Assembly: GCA_009733745.1 (NCBI GenBank)
Contig: WNWL01000002.1
Coordinates: forward strand, 124,001 to 188,000
Length of the DNA stretch: 64,000 nucleotides
Source of the DNA: Oceanobacillus sp. HTM 045
GTDB taxonomy: Bacteria; Pseudomonadota; Alphaproteobacteria; Rhodobacterales; Rhodobacteraceae
Direction: 5' to 3'
The position numbers and the translations under genes are program-made. Every line of letters starts with the position of its first letter. Within the stretch, counting starts at the first letter, position 1. A model generated the notes under the pieces. It had not been told where the DNA came from. It ran no database searches and saw only the letters and a program-made list of their open reading frames with translations. Shown one piece after another: positions 16,161 to 27,507 of the stretch.

Positions 16161-18020
16161 ATGAAACTGACACGGCGGAGCTTCGGACAGGCGGCCCTCG
16201 GCACCATGGGCGCGGCCGCGCTGCCGGGACGGCTCCGGGCGCAGGAGAACGTCCATCGCAGCCACGGCACGTCGCTGATCCACGAGACGCTCAAGTACCC
16301 GGCCGACTTCGCGCATTTCGACTACGTCAACCCGGACGCGCCCAAGGGCGGGCTGATCCGGATCGACTCGGTCGGCCAGTTCGACAGCTTCAACCCGTTC
16401 ATCGCCAAGGGCACCCCGCCGGGCGGGATCGGGGTGTTCATCTTCGACAGCCTCACCACCCTCTCGATCGACGAGGGCGGCACCGAGTACGGCCTGCTGG
16501 CGGAGTGGATCGAGTACCCGGACGACCAGTCCTGGGTCTCCTTCAAGCTGCGGGACGACGCCCGCTGGCATGACGGCGAGCCGGTCACGGTGGAGGACGT
16601 GATCTTCTCGCTCGACATCCTTAAGACCAAGGGCGCGCCGTCCTATGCTGGCTACTACGCCAACGTGACCGGCGCGGAGGACCTGGGCGGCAACGTGGTC
16701 CGGTTCAACTTCGACCAGGCTGGCAACCGCGAGTTGCCGCATATCGTCGGCCAGCTCTCGATCCTGCCGAAGCACTGGTGGGCGACCCGCGATTTCGCGG
16801 AGAGCGGCCTTGAGCCCCTGCTCGGCTCCGGCCCGTACCGGATCGGCGATTACGAGACCAACCGCTACGTCGAATACGTCCGGGTGGAGGACTACTGGGG
16901 CAAGGACCTGCCGGTGAATGTCGGCGCGTTCAACTTCGACCGCATCCGCATCGACTTCTACCTCGACCCCGGCGCCACCTTCGACGCCTTCCGCGCCGGG
17001 CAGGTGGACTACCGCGACGAGAACTCCGCCATCATCTGGGCCGAGAACTACAACTTCCCCGCGGTGAAGCAGGGCCGGGTGAAGAAGGAGGAGGTGACCT
17101 TCGAGGGGCCGAAGGCGGTGCAGTCCTTCTTCCCCAACCTGCGGCGCGAGAAGTTCAAGGACCGCCGGGTGCGCAAGGCGCTGGAACTGGCCTTCGACTT
17201 CGAATGGGCGCGCGAGACGGTGTTCTTCGGCCAGTACGCCCGGCCCCGGAGCTATTTCCAGGGCACCGAGGACCTGATGCCCGACGGCCCGCCGGACGAG
17301 GCGGAACTGGTGTTCCTGGAGCCGCTCCGCGACATGGTGCCGGAGGAGGTGTTCGGGCCGCATTACGAGCCGCCGGTCACCGACGGGTCGGGCCGCAACC
17401 GGCGCAACCTGCGCGAGGCCGCGCAGCTCCTCGACGAGGCCGGCTGGACCGTGCAGGGCAACACCCGCGTCAATGCCGCGGGCGAGGCGCTCACGCTGGA
17501 ATTCCTCTCCGCCTCCGAACCGCAGGGCCGGATCATCCTGCCCTACCTGAAGAACCTGGAGCGTATCGGCGTGAAGGGCGATTTCCGCCTCGTGGACCCG
17601 CCGCAGTATATCGAGCGGGTGTTCACCAGCGGCGATTTCGACTTCGACATGATCATCTACAGCGTCGGCAACTCGGAGAGCCCGGGCAACGAGCAGCGCT
17701 ATTTCTGGGGCTCCGACTACGCCGGGCAGGCGCGGACGCGCAACCTCGCGGGCGTCGCCGACCCGGCGGTCGACACGCTGATCGAGCAACTGGTGCAGAC
17801 GAAGGACCGCGAGAGCCTCTCCGCCTGCTGCCGCGCGCTCGACCGGGTGCTGACCTGGAACCACTACACCAATTTCGAGCTGTTCACGCCGTTCGACCGG
17901 ATCGCCTACTGGGACCGGTTCGGCATCCCCGACCCGCGCTCGCCGCGCGACACGGTGCCGACCTGGAAGCACTGGTGGTTCGACGCGGCGAAGGACGCCG
18001 CGCTGAAGGAGGGTGGCTGA
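16161..18020 (+). CDS. yejA: Yej-type oligopeptide ABC transporter binding protein 1
   Basis: A 619-residue periplasmic substrate-binding protein of the SBP_bac_5 (cluster C) family, YejA type. It carries a twin-arginine signal, LTRRSFGQAALGTMGAAALP, with likely cleavage after LRA (about residue 30), so it is exported folded. The YejA-like N-terminus HRSHGTSLIHETLKYPADF-FDYVNPDAPKGG is clear, followed by TYGLLAEWIEYP-type segments (here EYGLLAEWIEYPDDQS) and the family block DDARWHDGEPVTVEDVIFS. First gene of the operon at 16161-24643. E. coli YejA takes up peptides, including microcin C. Confidence 0.92.
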   Translation: MKLTRRSFGQAALGTMGAAALPGRLRAQENVHRSHGTSLIHETLKYPADFAHFDYVNPDAPKGGLIRIDSVGQFDSFNPFIAKGTPPGGIGVFIFDSLTTLSIDEGGTEYGLLAEWIEYPDDQSWVSFKLRDDARWHDGEPVTVEDVIFSLDILKTKGAPSYAGYYANVTGAEDLGGNVVRFNFDQAGNRELPHIVGQLSILPKHWWATRDFAESGLEPLLGSGPYRIGDYETNRYVEYVRVEDYWGKDLPVNVGAFNFDRIRIDFYLDPGATFDAFRAGQVDYRDENSAIIWAENYNFPAVKQGRVKKEEVTFEGPKAVQSFFPNLRREKFKDRRVRKALELAFDFEWARETVFFGQYARPRSYFQGTEDLMPDGPPDEAELVFLEPLRDMVPEEVFGPHYEPPVTDGSGRNRRNLREAAQLLDEAGWTVQGNTRVNAAGEALTLEFLSASEPQGRIILPYLKNLERIGVKGDFRLVDPPQYIERVFTSGDFDFDMIIYSVGNSESPGNEQRYFWGSDYAGQARTRNLAGVADPAVDTLIEQLVQTKDRESLSACCRALDRVLTWNHYTNFELFTPFDRIAYWDRFGIPDPRSPRDTVPTWKHWWFDAAKDAALKEGG

Positions 18021-19870
18021 TGCGCGCGCTCCTGGGCGCCGCCGCCCTCTGCCTCGCCCTCGCCGCCCCTGCCCCCGCGCAGGAGGCGGAGCGCAGCCAC
18101 GGCCTCTCGGCCTTCGGCGGGCTGAAATACGAGGAAGGCTTCCCGCATTTCGACTACGTCAACCCGGAGGCGCCGAAGGGCGGCATCTGGTCCGGCCAGC
18201 CGGACGCGGGGCCGGGCACATTCGACAGCTTCAACCCCTACATCCAGAAGGGCGCCTACGCCTACGGCATCATGGGCGACACGTCCGGCAGCCCCTACTA
18301 CGACAGCCTGATGGTGCGCGCGCTGGACGAGCCGGACGCGATGTACGGGCTGGTGGCGGAATGGGCCGAGGTCGCGCCCGACCGCGCCTCCGTCACCTTC
18401 GGGCTGCGCCGGGAAGCGCGCTTCGCCGACGGCTCGCCCCTGACCGCGCGGGACGTGGTGTTCTCGCTCGACGTGCTGAAGGAGAAAGGCTCGATCCTCT
18501 GGCGCTCGATCCTGACGGACGTGACCGGCGCGGAGGCGCTGGACGACTACACGGTGCGCTACACCTTCCGCCCCGGCCCGCATACCCGCGACCTGCCGAT
18601 GCGCGTGGCGGGCCTGCCGATCTTCTCCGCCGCGTGGTGGGAGGGGCGGGACTTCGCCGAATCCTCGCTCGACATCCCGCTCAACTCCGGCCCCTACGAG
18701 ATCGGCGCCTTCGAGCAGGGCCGGTTCATCTCCTACCGCCGCCGCGACGACTACTGGGCGAAGGACCTGCCGGTGAATGTCGGGCGCTGGAACTTCGACG
18801 AGATCCGCATCGAGTATTTCCGCGACCGCTCCGCCGGGTTCGACGCCTTCAAGGCCGGCACCTTCATGTTCCAGGAGGAGTTCACGTCGAAGACCTGGGC
18901 GACCCAGTACGACTTCCCCGCCGTGAGCGAGGGCTGGGTGAAGCTGGAGGTGCTGCCCGATGGCCGCCCCTCCGGCACGCAGGGCTTCTGGCTCAACATG
19001 CGCCGTGACAAGTTCTCCGACCCGCGCGTGCGCGAGGCGATCGCGCTGGTGTTCGACTTCGAATGGTCGAACCGGACGCTGTTCTACGACCTCTACAATC
19101 GCACCGACAGCTTCTTCGAGGGCGGCCCGATGGAGGCCGCGGGCCCGCCGACCGAGGCGGAGCTGGAAATCCTCTCGCCGATGCTCGAGATGCTGCCCGA
19201 GGGCGTGCTGACCGACCCCGCCTGGGTGCCGCCCGTCACCGACGGCTCCGGGCGCCTCCGCCGCGAGCTCCGCGCCGCGGCGCAACTGCTCGACGAAGCT
19301 GGCTGGACCGTGGTCAACGGCATGCGCCAGAACGCGAAGGGCGAGGTACTGGCGATCGAGTTCCTCGACGACAGCCCGTCGATGGAGCGCATCGCCCTGC
19401 CCTTCATCGACAACCTGCGCAAGCTCGGCATCGACGCCACCTCCCGCGTCGTCGACCAGGCGCAGATGGAACGGCGGATGGACGAGTACGACTACGACGT
19501 GGTCGTCGCCCGCTTCTCCATGCCGCCCTATCCGGGCGTGAGCCTGCGCGGCTTCTTCCACTCCTCCTCCGCCAACCAGCCGGGGGGCTACAACCTCTCG
19601 GGCGTCAAGCACCCGGCGGTGGACGTTCTGGTGGACCGGATCATCGCCGCCGAGACGCTGGAGGAGCTGACCGCGGCAACGATGGCGCTCGACCGGGTGC
19701 TGCGCGCGCTCCACATCTGGGTGCCGCACTGGAACAAGGCCAGCCACACCATCGCCTACTGGGACCAGTTCGGCCGGCCGGAGAAGCCGCCCTATGGCCG
19801 CGCGGTCCTCGACACGTGGTGGGTGGAGCCGGTAAAGGCAGAGGCACTGGCCGAACGGCTCGGCAACTGA
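18020..19870 (+). CDS. Yej-type oligopeptide ABC transporter binding protein 2
   Basis: A 616-residue paralogue of the preceding gene, starting one base inside its stop (TGATG). It has a standard Sec signal peptide (MRALLGAAALCLALAAPAPAQ) rather than a Tat one. Shared blocks include HFDYVNPEAPKGG, FDSFNPYIQKGAYAYGI, LTARDVVFSLDVLKEKG and DDYWAKDLPVNVGRWNFD. Two binding proteins in one Yej operon suggest that one permease-ATPase core serves two peptide ranges or two folding routes. Start codon and coupling are clear; the ligand is unknown. Confidence 0.92.
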   Translation: MRALLGAAALCLALAAPAPAQEAERSHGLSAFGGLKYEEGFPHFDYVNPEAPKGGIWSGQPDAGPGTFDSFNPYIQKGAYAYGIMGDTSGSPYYDSLMVRALDEPDAMYGLVAEWAEVAPDRASVTFGLRREARFADGSPLTARDVVFSLDVLKEKGSILWRSILTDVTGAEALDDYTVRYTFRPGPHTRDLPMRVAGLPIFSAAWWEGRDFAESSLDIPLNSGPYEIGAFEQGRFISYRRRDDYWAKDLPVNVGRWNFDEIRIEYFRDRSAGFDAFKAGTFMFQEEFTSKTWATQYDFPAVSEGWVKLEVLPDGRPSGTQGFWLNMRRDKFSDPRVREAIALVFDFEWSNRTLFYDLYNRTDSFFEGGPMEAAGPPTEAELEILSPMLEMLPEGVLTDPAWVPPVTDGSGRLRRELRAAAQLLDEAGWTVVNGMRQNAKGEVLAIEFLDDSPSMERIALPFIDNLRKLGIDATSRVVDQAQMERRMDEYDYDVVVARFSMPPYPGVSLRGFFHSSSANQPGGYNLSGVKHPAVDVLVDRIIAAETLEELTAATMALDRVLRALHIWVPHWNKASHTIAYWDQFGRPEKPPYGRAVLDTWWVEPVKAEALAERLGN

Positions 19871-19898
19871 CAGCTCGGAAACTGAGGTCCGCACCCGG

Positions 19899-20981
19899 AT
19901 GGGCGCATATATCCTACGTCGCATCCTGCTGATCATCCCGACTCTGTTCGGGATCATGCTGCTGAATTTCGTGATCATCCAGTTCCTGCCCGGCGGCCCG
20001 GTGCAGCAGGCGCTGGCGACGCTGCAGGACGTGGGCGGCACCACCGCCGAGCGCTTCTCCGGCGGCGGCGAGACGGTCGGCGGCGGCGGCGAGGAAGGGC
20101 TCTACCGCGGCGCGCAGGGGCTGGAGGAGAAGTTCAAGCGCCAGCTCGAACGCGACTACGGCCTCGACCGCCCGGCCTACGAGCGCTTCGGCATCATGAT
20201 CTGGAACTACATCCGGTTCGATTTCGGCGAGAGCTTCTTCCGGTCGATCTCGGTGATCGACCTGATACTCGAGAAGATGCCCGTCTCCATATCGCTCGGG
20301 CTCTGGACCACGCTGCTGGCCTACCTGATCTCGATCCCGCTCGGCATCGCCAAGGCGGTGCGGGAGGGGACGCGCTTCGACACCATGACATCGGCCGTCA
20401 TCATCGCCGCCTACGCGATCCCGACCTTCGTCTTCGCGGTGCTGCTGCGCACGCTCTTCGCCGGCGGCAGCTTCGTGCAGTGGTTCCCGCTCAGGGGGCT
20501 CACGTCCGTCGGTTTCGAGGAGATGTCGTGGCTCGCGCAGATCGGCGACTATTTCTGGCACCTCGCCCTGCCGCTGCTGGCGATGGGCATTTCCGGCTTC
20601 GCGGTGCTGACGCTGCTGACCAAGAACTCGTTCCTCGACCAGATCAACAGCCAGTACGTGATGACCGCCCGCTCCAAGGGCCTGTCGGAGGGGCGCGTGC
20701 TCTACGGCCACGTCTTCCGCAACGCGATGCTGATCGTCATCGCGGGCTTCCCGGGCGCGTTCATCTCGGTCTTCTTCACCGGCTCCATCGTGATCGAGGT
20801 GGTGTTCTCGCTCGACGGGCTCGGCTACCTCGGCTTCGAGGCGGTGAAGGGGCGCGACTACCCGATCGTGCTCGGCACCACCTTCATCTTCGGCCTGCTG
20901 GGGCTGGTGGTGAAGCTGATCTCCGACCTCACCTATGTCTGGATCGACCCGCGCATCGATTTCGAGCGGCGGGGCAACTGA
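19899..20981 (+). CDS. yejB: Yej-type peptide ABC permease, subunit B
   Basis: A 360-residue inner-membrane permease (BPD_transp_1/DppB class), matching YejB in length. The N-terminal helix MGAYILRRILLIIPTLFGIM and the conserved EAA-type loop near YVMTARSKGLSEGRVLYGHV are visible. So is the YejB-typical periplasmic insertion with a glycine-rich run (SGGGETVGGGGEEG, about residues 52-65) and the segment LERDYGLDRPAYERFG. It sits 28 bases after the second binding protein gene and 3 bases before yejE. Confidence 0.95.
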   Translation: MGAYILRRILLIIPTLFGIMLLNFVIIQFLPGGPVQQALATLQDVGGTTAERFSGGGETVGGGGEEGLYRGAQGLEEKFKRQLERDYGLDRPAYERFGIMIWNYIRFDFGESFFRSISVIDLILEKMPVSISLGLWTTLLAYLISIPLGIAKAVREGTRFDTMTSAVIIAAYAIPTFVFAVLLRTLFAGGSFVQWFPLRGLTSVGFEEMSWLAQIGDYFWHLALPLLAMGISGFAVLTLLTKNSFLDQINSQYVMTARSKGLSEGRVLYGHVFRNAMLIVIAGFPGAFISVFFTGSIVIEVVFSLDGLGYLGFEAVKGRDYPIVLGTTFIFGLLGLVVKLISDLTYVWIDPRIDFERRGN

Positions 20982-20984
20982 CGC

Positions 20985-22076
20985 ATGAGCCCGCTCAACC
21001 GACGCCGCTGGGCCAATTTCAAGGCGAACCGCCGGGCGTGGTGGTCGCTCTGGATATTCGGCCTGCTGTTCTTCGTCACGCTGGCGGCGGAACTGGTCGC
21101 CAACGACCGGCCGATCCTGATCAGCTATGACGGCGAGTTCCTCAGCCCACTGCTCGAATCCTATCCCGAGACCCGGTTCGGCGGCGATTTCGAGACCGCG
21201 GCCGACTACACCGACCCGGTGGTGCAGTGCCTGATCCGCACCGGCGGCAATGCCGACCCGTGCTTCGACCAGGCCGACGGCCTGATCGAGCGTGCCCCGG
21301 TGAAGGACGGCGCGGACGAAGGCTGGATCCTCTGGCCGTTGATCCCGTTCTCCTACGACACCATCAACTACGACGTGCCCAAGGCCCCCGCGCCGCCCGA
21401 CGGCACCAACTGGCTCGGCACCGACGACCAGGCCCGCGACGTGCTGGCCCGGGTGATCTACGGCTTCCGCCTGTCGGTGCTGTTTGGCTTCTCCGTGACC
21501 ATCGTCTCGATCTTCATCGGCATCTTCGCCGGCGCGGCACAGGGCTATTTCGGCGGCTGGATCGACCTGTTCTTCCAGCGGGTCGAGGAAGTCTGGTCGT
21601 CGATGAACACGCTCTACGTCATCATCATCGTGACCGCGGTGCTCAAGCCCAACATCTGGGTGATGTTCTGCATCTTCATCGCCTTCGGCTGGACCCAGCT
21701 CATATCGGTGGTCCGGGCGGAATTCCTGCGCGCGCGCAACCTCGAATACGTCGCCGCGGCCAAGGCGCTGGGGGTGGGCAACTGGACCATCATCTTCCGC
21801 CACGTCCTGCCCAACGCGATGGTGGCGACGCTGACGATGGTGCCGTTCATGCTGACCGGCTCGATCGGGCTTCTCTCGGCGCTCGACTTCCTCGGCTTCG
21901 GCCTCGGCGCGGGCTACCCGTCGCTCGGCGAGCTGGCGCTGCAGGGGCAGCGCAACCCGTCCTCGCTCTGGCTGGCGATCACCGCCTTCTTCACCTTCAC
22001 GATCATGCTCTCGCTCATGGTCTTCATCTTCGAGGGCGTGCGCGACGCCTTCGACCCGCGCAAGACATTCAAGTGA
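20985..22076 (+). CDS. yejE: Yej-type peptide ABC permease, subunit E
   Basis: A 363-residue permease of the DppC class, matching YejE. The N-terminus (SPLNRRRWANFKANRRAWWS) and the periplasmic segment containing SYDGEFLSPLLESYPETRFG-GDF are typical of YejE. The motif GTDDQARDVLARVIYGFRLS and the EAA loop EFLRARNLEYVAAAKALGVG are conserved. It heterodimerises with YejB and docks on YejF. It ends 7 bases before the GTG of the ATPase gene. Confidence 0.96.
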   Translation: MSPLNRRRWANFKANRRAWWSLWIFGLLFFVTLAAELVANDRPILISYDGEFLSPLLESYPETRFGGDFETAADYTDPVVQCLIRTGGNADPCFDQADGLIERAPVKDGADEGWILWPLIPFSYDTINYDVPKAPAPPDGTNWLGTDDQARDVLARVIYGFRLSVLFGFSVTIVSIFIGIFAGAAQGYFGGWIDLFFQRVEEVWSSMNTLYVIIIVTAVLKPNIWVMFCIFIAFGWTQLISVVRAEFLRARNLEYVAAAKALGVGNWTIIFRHVLPNAMVATLTMVPFMLTGSIGLLSALDFLGFGLGAGYPSLGELALQGQRNPSSLWLAITAFFTFTIMLSLMVFIFEGVRDAFDPRKTFK

Positions 22077-22083
22077 AGCGTCC

Positions 22084-24193
<2,110 letters not shown>

Positions 24194-24210
<17 letters not shown>

Positions 24211-24643
24211 CGCCCGCACCCGCGCCTTCTGGCAGGCGTTCCTCGCCGCCACGCCGGGCGCGGACCCGGCCCGCCTCACCGCCGTCTTCGCCTTCGACGA
24301 CAACCCGGAGGGCGCGGCCTTCTGCGCCGCGGCGGTGCTCGACGGGCGCAAGACCGCGACCTCCTCGCTCGATTCCGGCCCCCTGCCCCGCCCCGGCGAC
24401 CTCGAGATCGTCACGGAGCACGACGGCACGCCCCGCGCGGTGATCCGCATCACGCGGGTCGACCGGGTCGCCTTCGGCGCGGTGGACGAGGCCTTCGCCG
24501 TGGCCGAGGGCGACGGCAGCCTCGCAGCATGGCGCGAGACGCACCTGCGCTATTACGGCGCCCGCTGCGCCGAGCGCGGCGAGGCGCTGGGCCCCGGGAC
24601 CATGCTCAGGCGCATCTTCTTCGAGCGCGTCTGGCCCGCCTGA
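24194..24643 (+). CDS. ASCH domain protein
   Basis: A 149-residue protein of the ASCH superfamily (PUA-like fold), similar in size and order to YhfF-type proteins. It has a helical N-terminus, then the ASCH core from FCAAAVLDGRKTATSSLDSG through PRPGDLEIVTEHDGTPRAVIRITRVDRV, and a C-terminal part containing WRETHLRYY. The G-x-K-T-A-T segment is the typical ASCH nucleic-acid or nucleoside-binding motif. It overlaps the 3' end of yejF by 17 bases and so is probably co-expressed. Some relatives hydrolyse N4-acetylcytidine; whether this one does is unknown. Confidence 0.85.
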
Positions 24644-24750
24644 TCCCACCCGAGTCCGCCCGGCCTGCCACGAAAAATTCACGCGACTCCGCTTTCGTTG
24701 CAGTGCAAAAGGTCTCAGTGTGGAACGGTCATCAACCGAGGATCGTTCCC

Positions 24751-25770
24751 ATGAAGCAGATTGTACGCTCCGCCGCCCTCGCGGCCGTTCTCCTCGCCTC
24801 GCCTTCCTTCCACGCGCCGTCGCTGGCCGAGACCCCGGCGCCCGAATGCGGTAGCGAGTTCGCCTGCGCCGTCGACGCCTATCTCGCCGCCCCGTCGGAC
24901 AAGAGCGCGGCAATCACGGCTAAGGAGCTGCTGACCTACACCGCTTTCCACGAGGGCCGCGGCGCGGCCTTCGACGCCCTTGTCGCCGAACTCGACGCCG
25001 CCGAAATGGCGGTCTACGGCAATGCCGACTGGCGGAGCTGGCACGCGCCGCTGGCCCATCTCTGGCTCCGCGGCGGCAACGACGCGGTGTTCGCCGCCGC
25101 GACCGACGTGGCGGTTTCCGTCCTCGGCGGCGCGGATACCGAGAAGGGTGCCAAGCTCCGCTCCCGCACGCCCGAGAGCGTGGCGCAGTTCCTGTTCATG
25201 GCCGGCCGCGCCGACGAGGCCCGCGCCGTGCTCGACGCCGCCGTCGCCGCCGGGGCGGATCTCGACGTCGACGGCCTGATGGGCGACAAGTTCCACCGCC
25301 GCGCCTACCAGGCGACCCCGGCCCAGGTCGAGCAATGGATCGCCGGCGGCGTCGCCGAGGGGATGGACGGCCTCAACCCCGCGGGCCGCTTCGCCGTGCT
25401 CGGCTACCTCGCCGTGACCGGCGATGCCCGCTTCGCGGAAGCCGCCGCAGCCCAGTTCGGCCCCGGTTCCGCGCCCGACACGCGGGGTATCATCATCCTC
25501 GCCGTCGGCGGCGACGTTGAAGCCGCCTCCGCCATGCTCGAAGCCTTCGCCGCCGACCGCAAGGCCGAGGGCGGCACGATCTGGAGCCTCGCCAACGGCG
25601 TCACCCACGCCGCGATCTGGCGGCAGGACCCGGCCTTCGACGCGATGGCGCTGCGGGCGGTCGAACTGGCGAAGGAGATTGACCCGGCGCCCCCCGCCGC
25701 CGACGCCTCCTTCGACGCGCGCGACCGGCAGGGCCTCGAGATCAAGGCCATGTACCTGCGCGGGCGCTGA
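24751..25770 (+). CDS. Secreted protein of unknown function
   Basis: A 339-residue protein with a Sec signal peptide (MKQIVRSAALAAVLLASPSF..., cleavage likely after SLA, about residue 26). The mature part is Ala-rich and almost wholly helical, with recurring helix pairs such as ESVAQFLFMAGRADEARAVLDAAVAAG and NPAGRFAVLGYLAVTGDARFAEAAAAQ, so it may form TPR- or Sel1-like helical hairpins. Two Cys near the mature N-terminus (CGSEFAC) could make a disulfide. I do not recognise a named family. The ATG is preceded by GAGGA. It stands alone, after the Yej operon and before a strong hairpin. Confidence 0.75.
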   Translation: MKQIVRSAALAAVLLASPSFHAPSLAETPAPECGSEFACAVDAYLAAPSDKSAAITAKELLTYTAFHEGRGAAFDALVAELDAAEMAVYGNADWRSWHAPLAHLWLRGGNDAVFAAATDVAVSVLGGADTEKGAKLRSRTPESVAQFLFMAGRADEARAVLDAAVAAGADLDVDGLMGDKFHRRAYQATPAQVEQWIAGGVAEGMDGLNPAGRFAVLGYLAVTGDARFAEAAAAQFGPGSAPDTRGIIILAVGGDVEAASAMLEAFAADRKAEGGTIWSLANGVTHAAIWRQDPAFDAMALRAVELAKEIDPAPPAADASFDARDRQGLEIKAMYLRGR

Positions 25771-25783
25771 TATCCACTTTCTT

Positions 25784-25812
25784 CCCGGCGGCACCTCCGC
25801 GGTGCCGCCGGG
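25784..25812. terminator. Strong hairpin after the secreted-protein gene
   Basis: CCCGGCGGCACC (25784-25795) and GGTGCCGCCGGG (25801-25812) form a perfect 12-bp stem with a 5-nt loop, 14 bases after the stop codon. It lacks a T-tract. Confidence 0.55.
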
Positions 25813-25870
25813 TGCCGTATCCAGCGCCGCACATCTGGACTTTGTTCCGCATCCGTTCTAGCCTTTTCCC

Positions 25871-26299
25871 ATGCTGGAACTGGCCCCCGGAATGCGCCTC
25901 GCCCGCGGCGTCGTGCGGATGTTCGCCGACCGCGGCTTCGCCACGCTGACCGAGTTCGTCCCCGTCCGCGGGCTGCGGACCGACGTGTTCGCCATCGGCC
26001 CGAAGGGCGAGATCTGGGTGGTGGAAGTGAAGTCCTCCCTCGCCGACTTCCGCAGCGATGCGAAATGGACCGGCTATCTCGACTGGTGCGAGCGGTTCTT
26101 CTTCGCCGTGCCGGAAGGCTTCCCCGAAGAGGTGCTGCCGCGGGAGCACGGCCTGATCCGCACCGACGACTGGGGCGCCGACATCCTGCGCGACCCCCCG
26201 CCCGCGAAGCTCGCCCCGGCCCGGCGCAAGGCCCTCACCCTCGCCTTCGCCCGGACCGCCGCCGAACGACTGCGCCTGACGCTGGACGCGGCACCCTGA
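25871..26299 (+). CDS. MmcB-like DNA repair protein
   Basis: A 142-residue protein matching the MmcB family (alphaproteobacterial, PD-(D/E)XK-like fold; Caulobacter mmcB is part of the DNA damage response). The nuclease-like core is visible as GLRTDVFAIGPKGEIWVVEVKSSLADF, giving the D...(E)xK arrangement with VEVKSS, followed by SDAKWTGYLDWCERFFFAVPEGFP. The Asp in RTDVFAI and the Glu-Lys pair in EVK are the candidate catalytic residues. It lies alone on the plus strand. No LexA-type box was identified with confidence in the short upstream region. Confidence 0.85.
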   Translation: MLELAPGMRLARGVVRMFADRGFATLTEFVPVRGLRTDVFAIGPKGEIWVVEVKSSLADFRSDAKWTGYLDWCERFFFAVPEGFPEEVLPREHGLIRTDDWGADILRDPPPAKLAPARRKALTLAFARTAAERLRLTLDAAP

Positions 26300-26325
26300 G
26301 CGGGGCTTTCCGGTCGGGGACCGCG

Positions 26326-27390
26326 CTACTCGTCGAACCGCTTCTTCTTCTCCCAGTGCGGGTGCTTCTTCAGGATCCGGTTCAGGTCGTCGATCGTCAC
26401 CGTCTTGCCCGGCGCGTGGAGGTCGTAGCCCGCGACGACGCCCTCGGTATCCACCAGGTCGTCGCCGGTCTCGGTCTCCGACGAGCCCGAGTCCACCGCC
26501 TGCGCCCTGCCCGCGCCGCTGGTCAGCACCTCCAGCGGCAGGCCGGCGGCGCGGCCGACATAGCCGTAATGGATGTTCGACCAGATGTCGTAGAACCAGA
26601 TGTCGCCCGAGTTCCCGAGCCGGTTGAACGCCCCCCAGACCGGGCGGATGCGCGGCTTGTGATCCCACTCGCCACCGCCGAAGAAGAACAGGTCCTGCCC
26701 GAACCCGGCCCAGCCCTCGTCCTTGTGGACGAGATGGCCCCAGTTGTACTGGTTCCAGTTGTCGGACCACCACTCGCCGAGCTGGCTCCACTTCTTGCCC
26801 GGCAGCGCCGTGTTGGGCGACCAGCCGAGCCAGTTGTTCGACGGCACCGTGAGCGAGCCGGGGATGTTGTCGGTCGAGTTCCGCGAGGCGTTCAGCTCCG
26901 CCATCTTCAGCGCCAGCGATGTGACGCGCGTGTCGGCCACGTTGGTGTTCATCTCGTCGGCGATGTACTGCGAAACCGAGTTCACCACCGTGACCTCGAA
27001 ATGCATATGCATGTCGGTGCCATCGACGCCGGGAAGCCTGCTGCCGACCGCGCCGCGGCGCTTCATGTTGCGCCGGGTCAGCGTCAGCCGCCCGACGCAG
27101 ATGCCGTCATGGCTGCGCGGCTCCATCAGCGCGGCGGAGGCGATCGGCTCGGCCCAGAGATGCACCTCGAAGGTCCGCTCGGCGTTGTATTCCTGCTCGC
27201 TGATCTCGAAGCGCATCGCCTGCGCCCGGCCGTTCAGCGGCCCGACGCTGTGCTCGGGGCGCATCCGCCGGTCGCCCGCGCCTGGCGACGGGCGCTCGTC
27301 CACGCTGGCCATCAGCCGCGGCCGCTCGGCGATGCTGAGAGGATGCGTCGCGTGCGGGATGAGGGCGAGCGATACCCAGTACTTCGTCAT
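26326..27390 (-). CDS. Probable polymorphic toxin type 44 (Ntox44) protein
   Basis: A 354-residue protein without a signal peptide. Residues about 1-140 form an N-terminal domain I do not recognise. The C-terminal part holds the features I associate with polymorphic toxin type 44 (a predicted RNase): GEWDHKPRI (240-248), the hallmark YDIWSNIHYGYVGRAAG (267-283), SGAGRAQ, and an acidic DDLVDTEGVVAGYDLHAPG (310-328). The tail ends in a basic helix. Polymorphic toxins normally pair with an immunity gene, but none is apparent next door, and no VgrG, PAAR or Rhs part is visible. It lies 117 bases downstream of the first RTX gene on the same strand. Recognition is from memory of the family motif, not a search. 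Confidence 0.6.
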   Translation of the reverse strand: MTKYWVSLALIPHATHPLSIAERPRLMASVDERPSPGAGDRRMRPEHSVGPLNGRAQAMRFEISEQEYNAERTFEVHLWAEPIASAALMEPRSHDGICVGRLTLTRRNMKRRGAVGSRLPGVDGTDMHMHFEVTVVNSVSQYIADEMNTNVADTRVTSLALKMAELNASRNSTDNIPGSLTVPSNNWLGWSPNTALPGKKWSQLGEWWSDNWNQYNWGHLVHKDEGWAGFGQDLFFFGGGEWDHKPRIRPVWGAFNRLGNSGDIWFYDIWSNIHYGYVGRAAGLPLEVLTSGAGRAQAVDSGSSETETGDDLVDTEGVVAGYDLHAPGKTVTIDDLNRILKKHPHWEKKKRFDE

Positions 27391-27421
27391 GGACGGACAC
27401 CACGGATCAACCTGCCGCCTG

Positions 27422-27507
27422 CCCGGCTGCGGCGGCGCATCCGCCGAGACTAGACCGGGGAACCGCCCGGCTCAATGCAACGCTGCCCGGGCGCCCCGCG
27501 GGCGGCG
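27422..27507. repeat. RTX downstream repeat, copy 1
   Basis: The flank after the first RTX gene (minus strand), with CGGCTGCGGCG, ATCCGCCGAG and GGAACCGCCCGGCTCAATGC, reappears at about 31983-32071 after the second RTX gene. It marks one boundary of the tandem duplication. Confidence 0.7.

Noticed and set aside
26300-27507. Immunity gene for the toxin-44-like protein
   Set aside because: The flanking gaps are 26 and 117 bp and hold no credible small frame with a ribosome site; the neighbours are an MmcB-like gene and an RTX gene.
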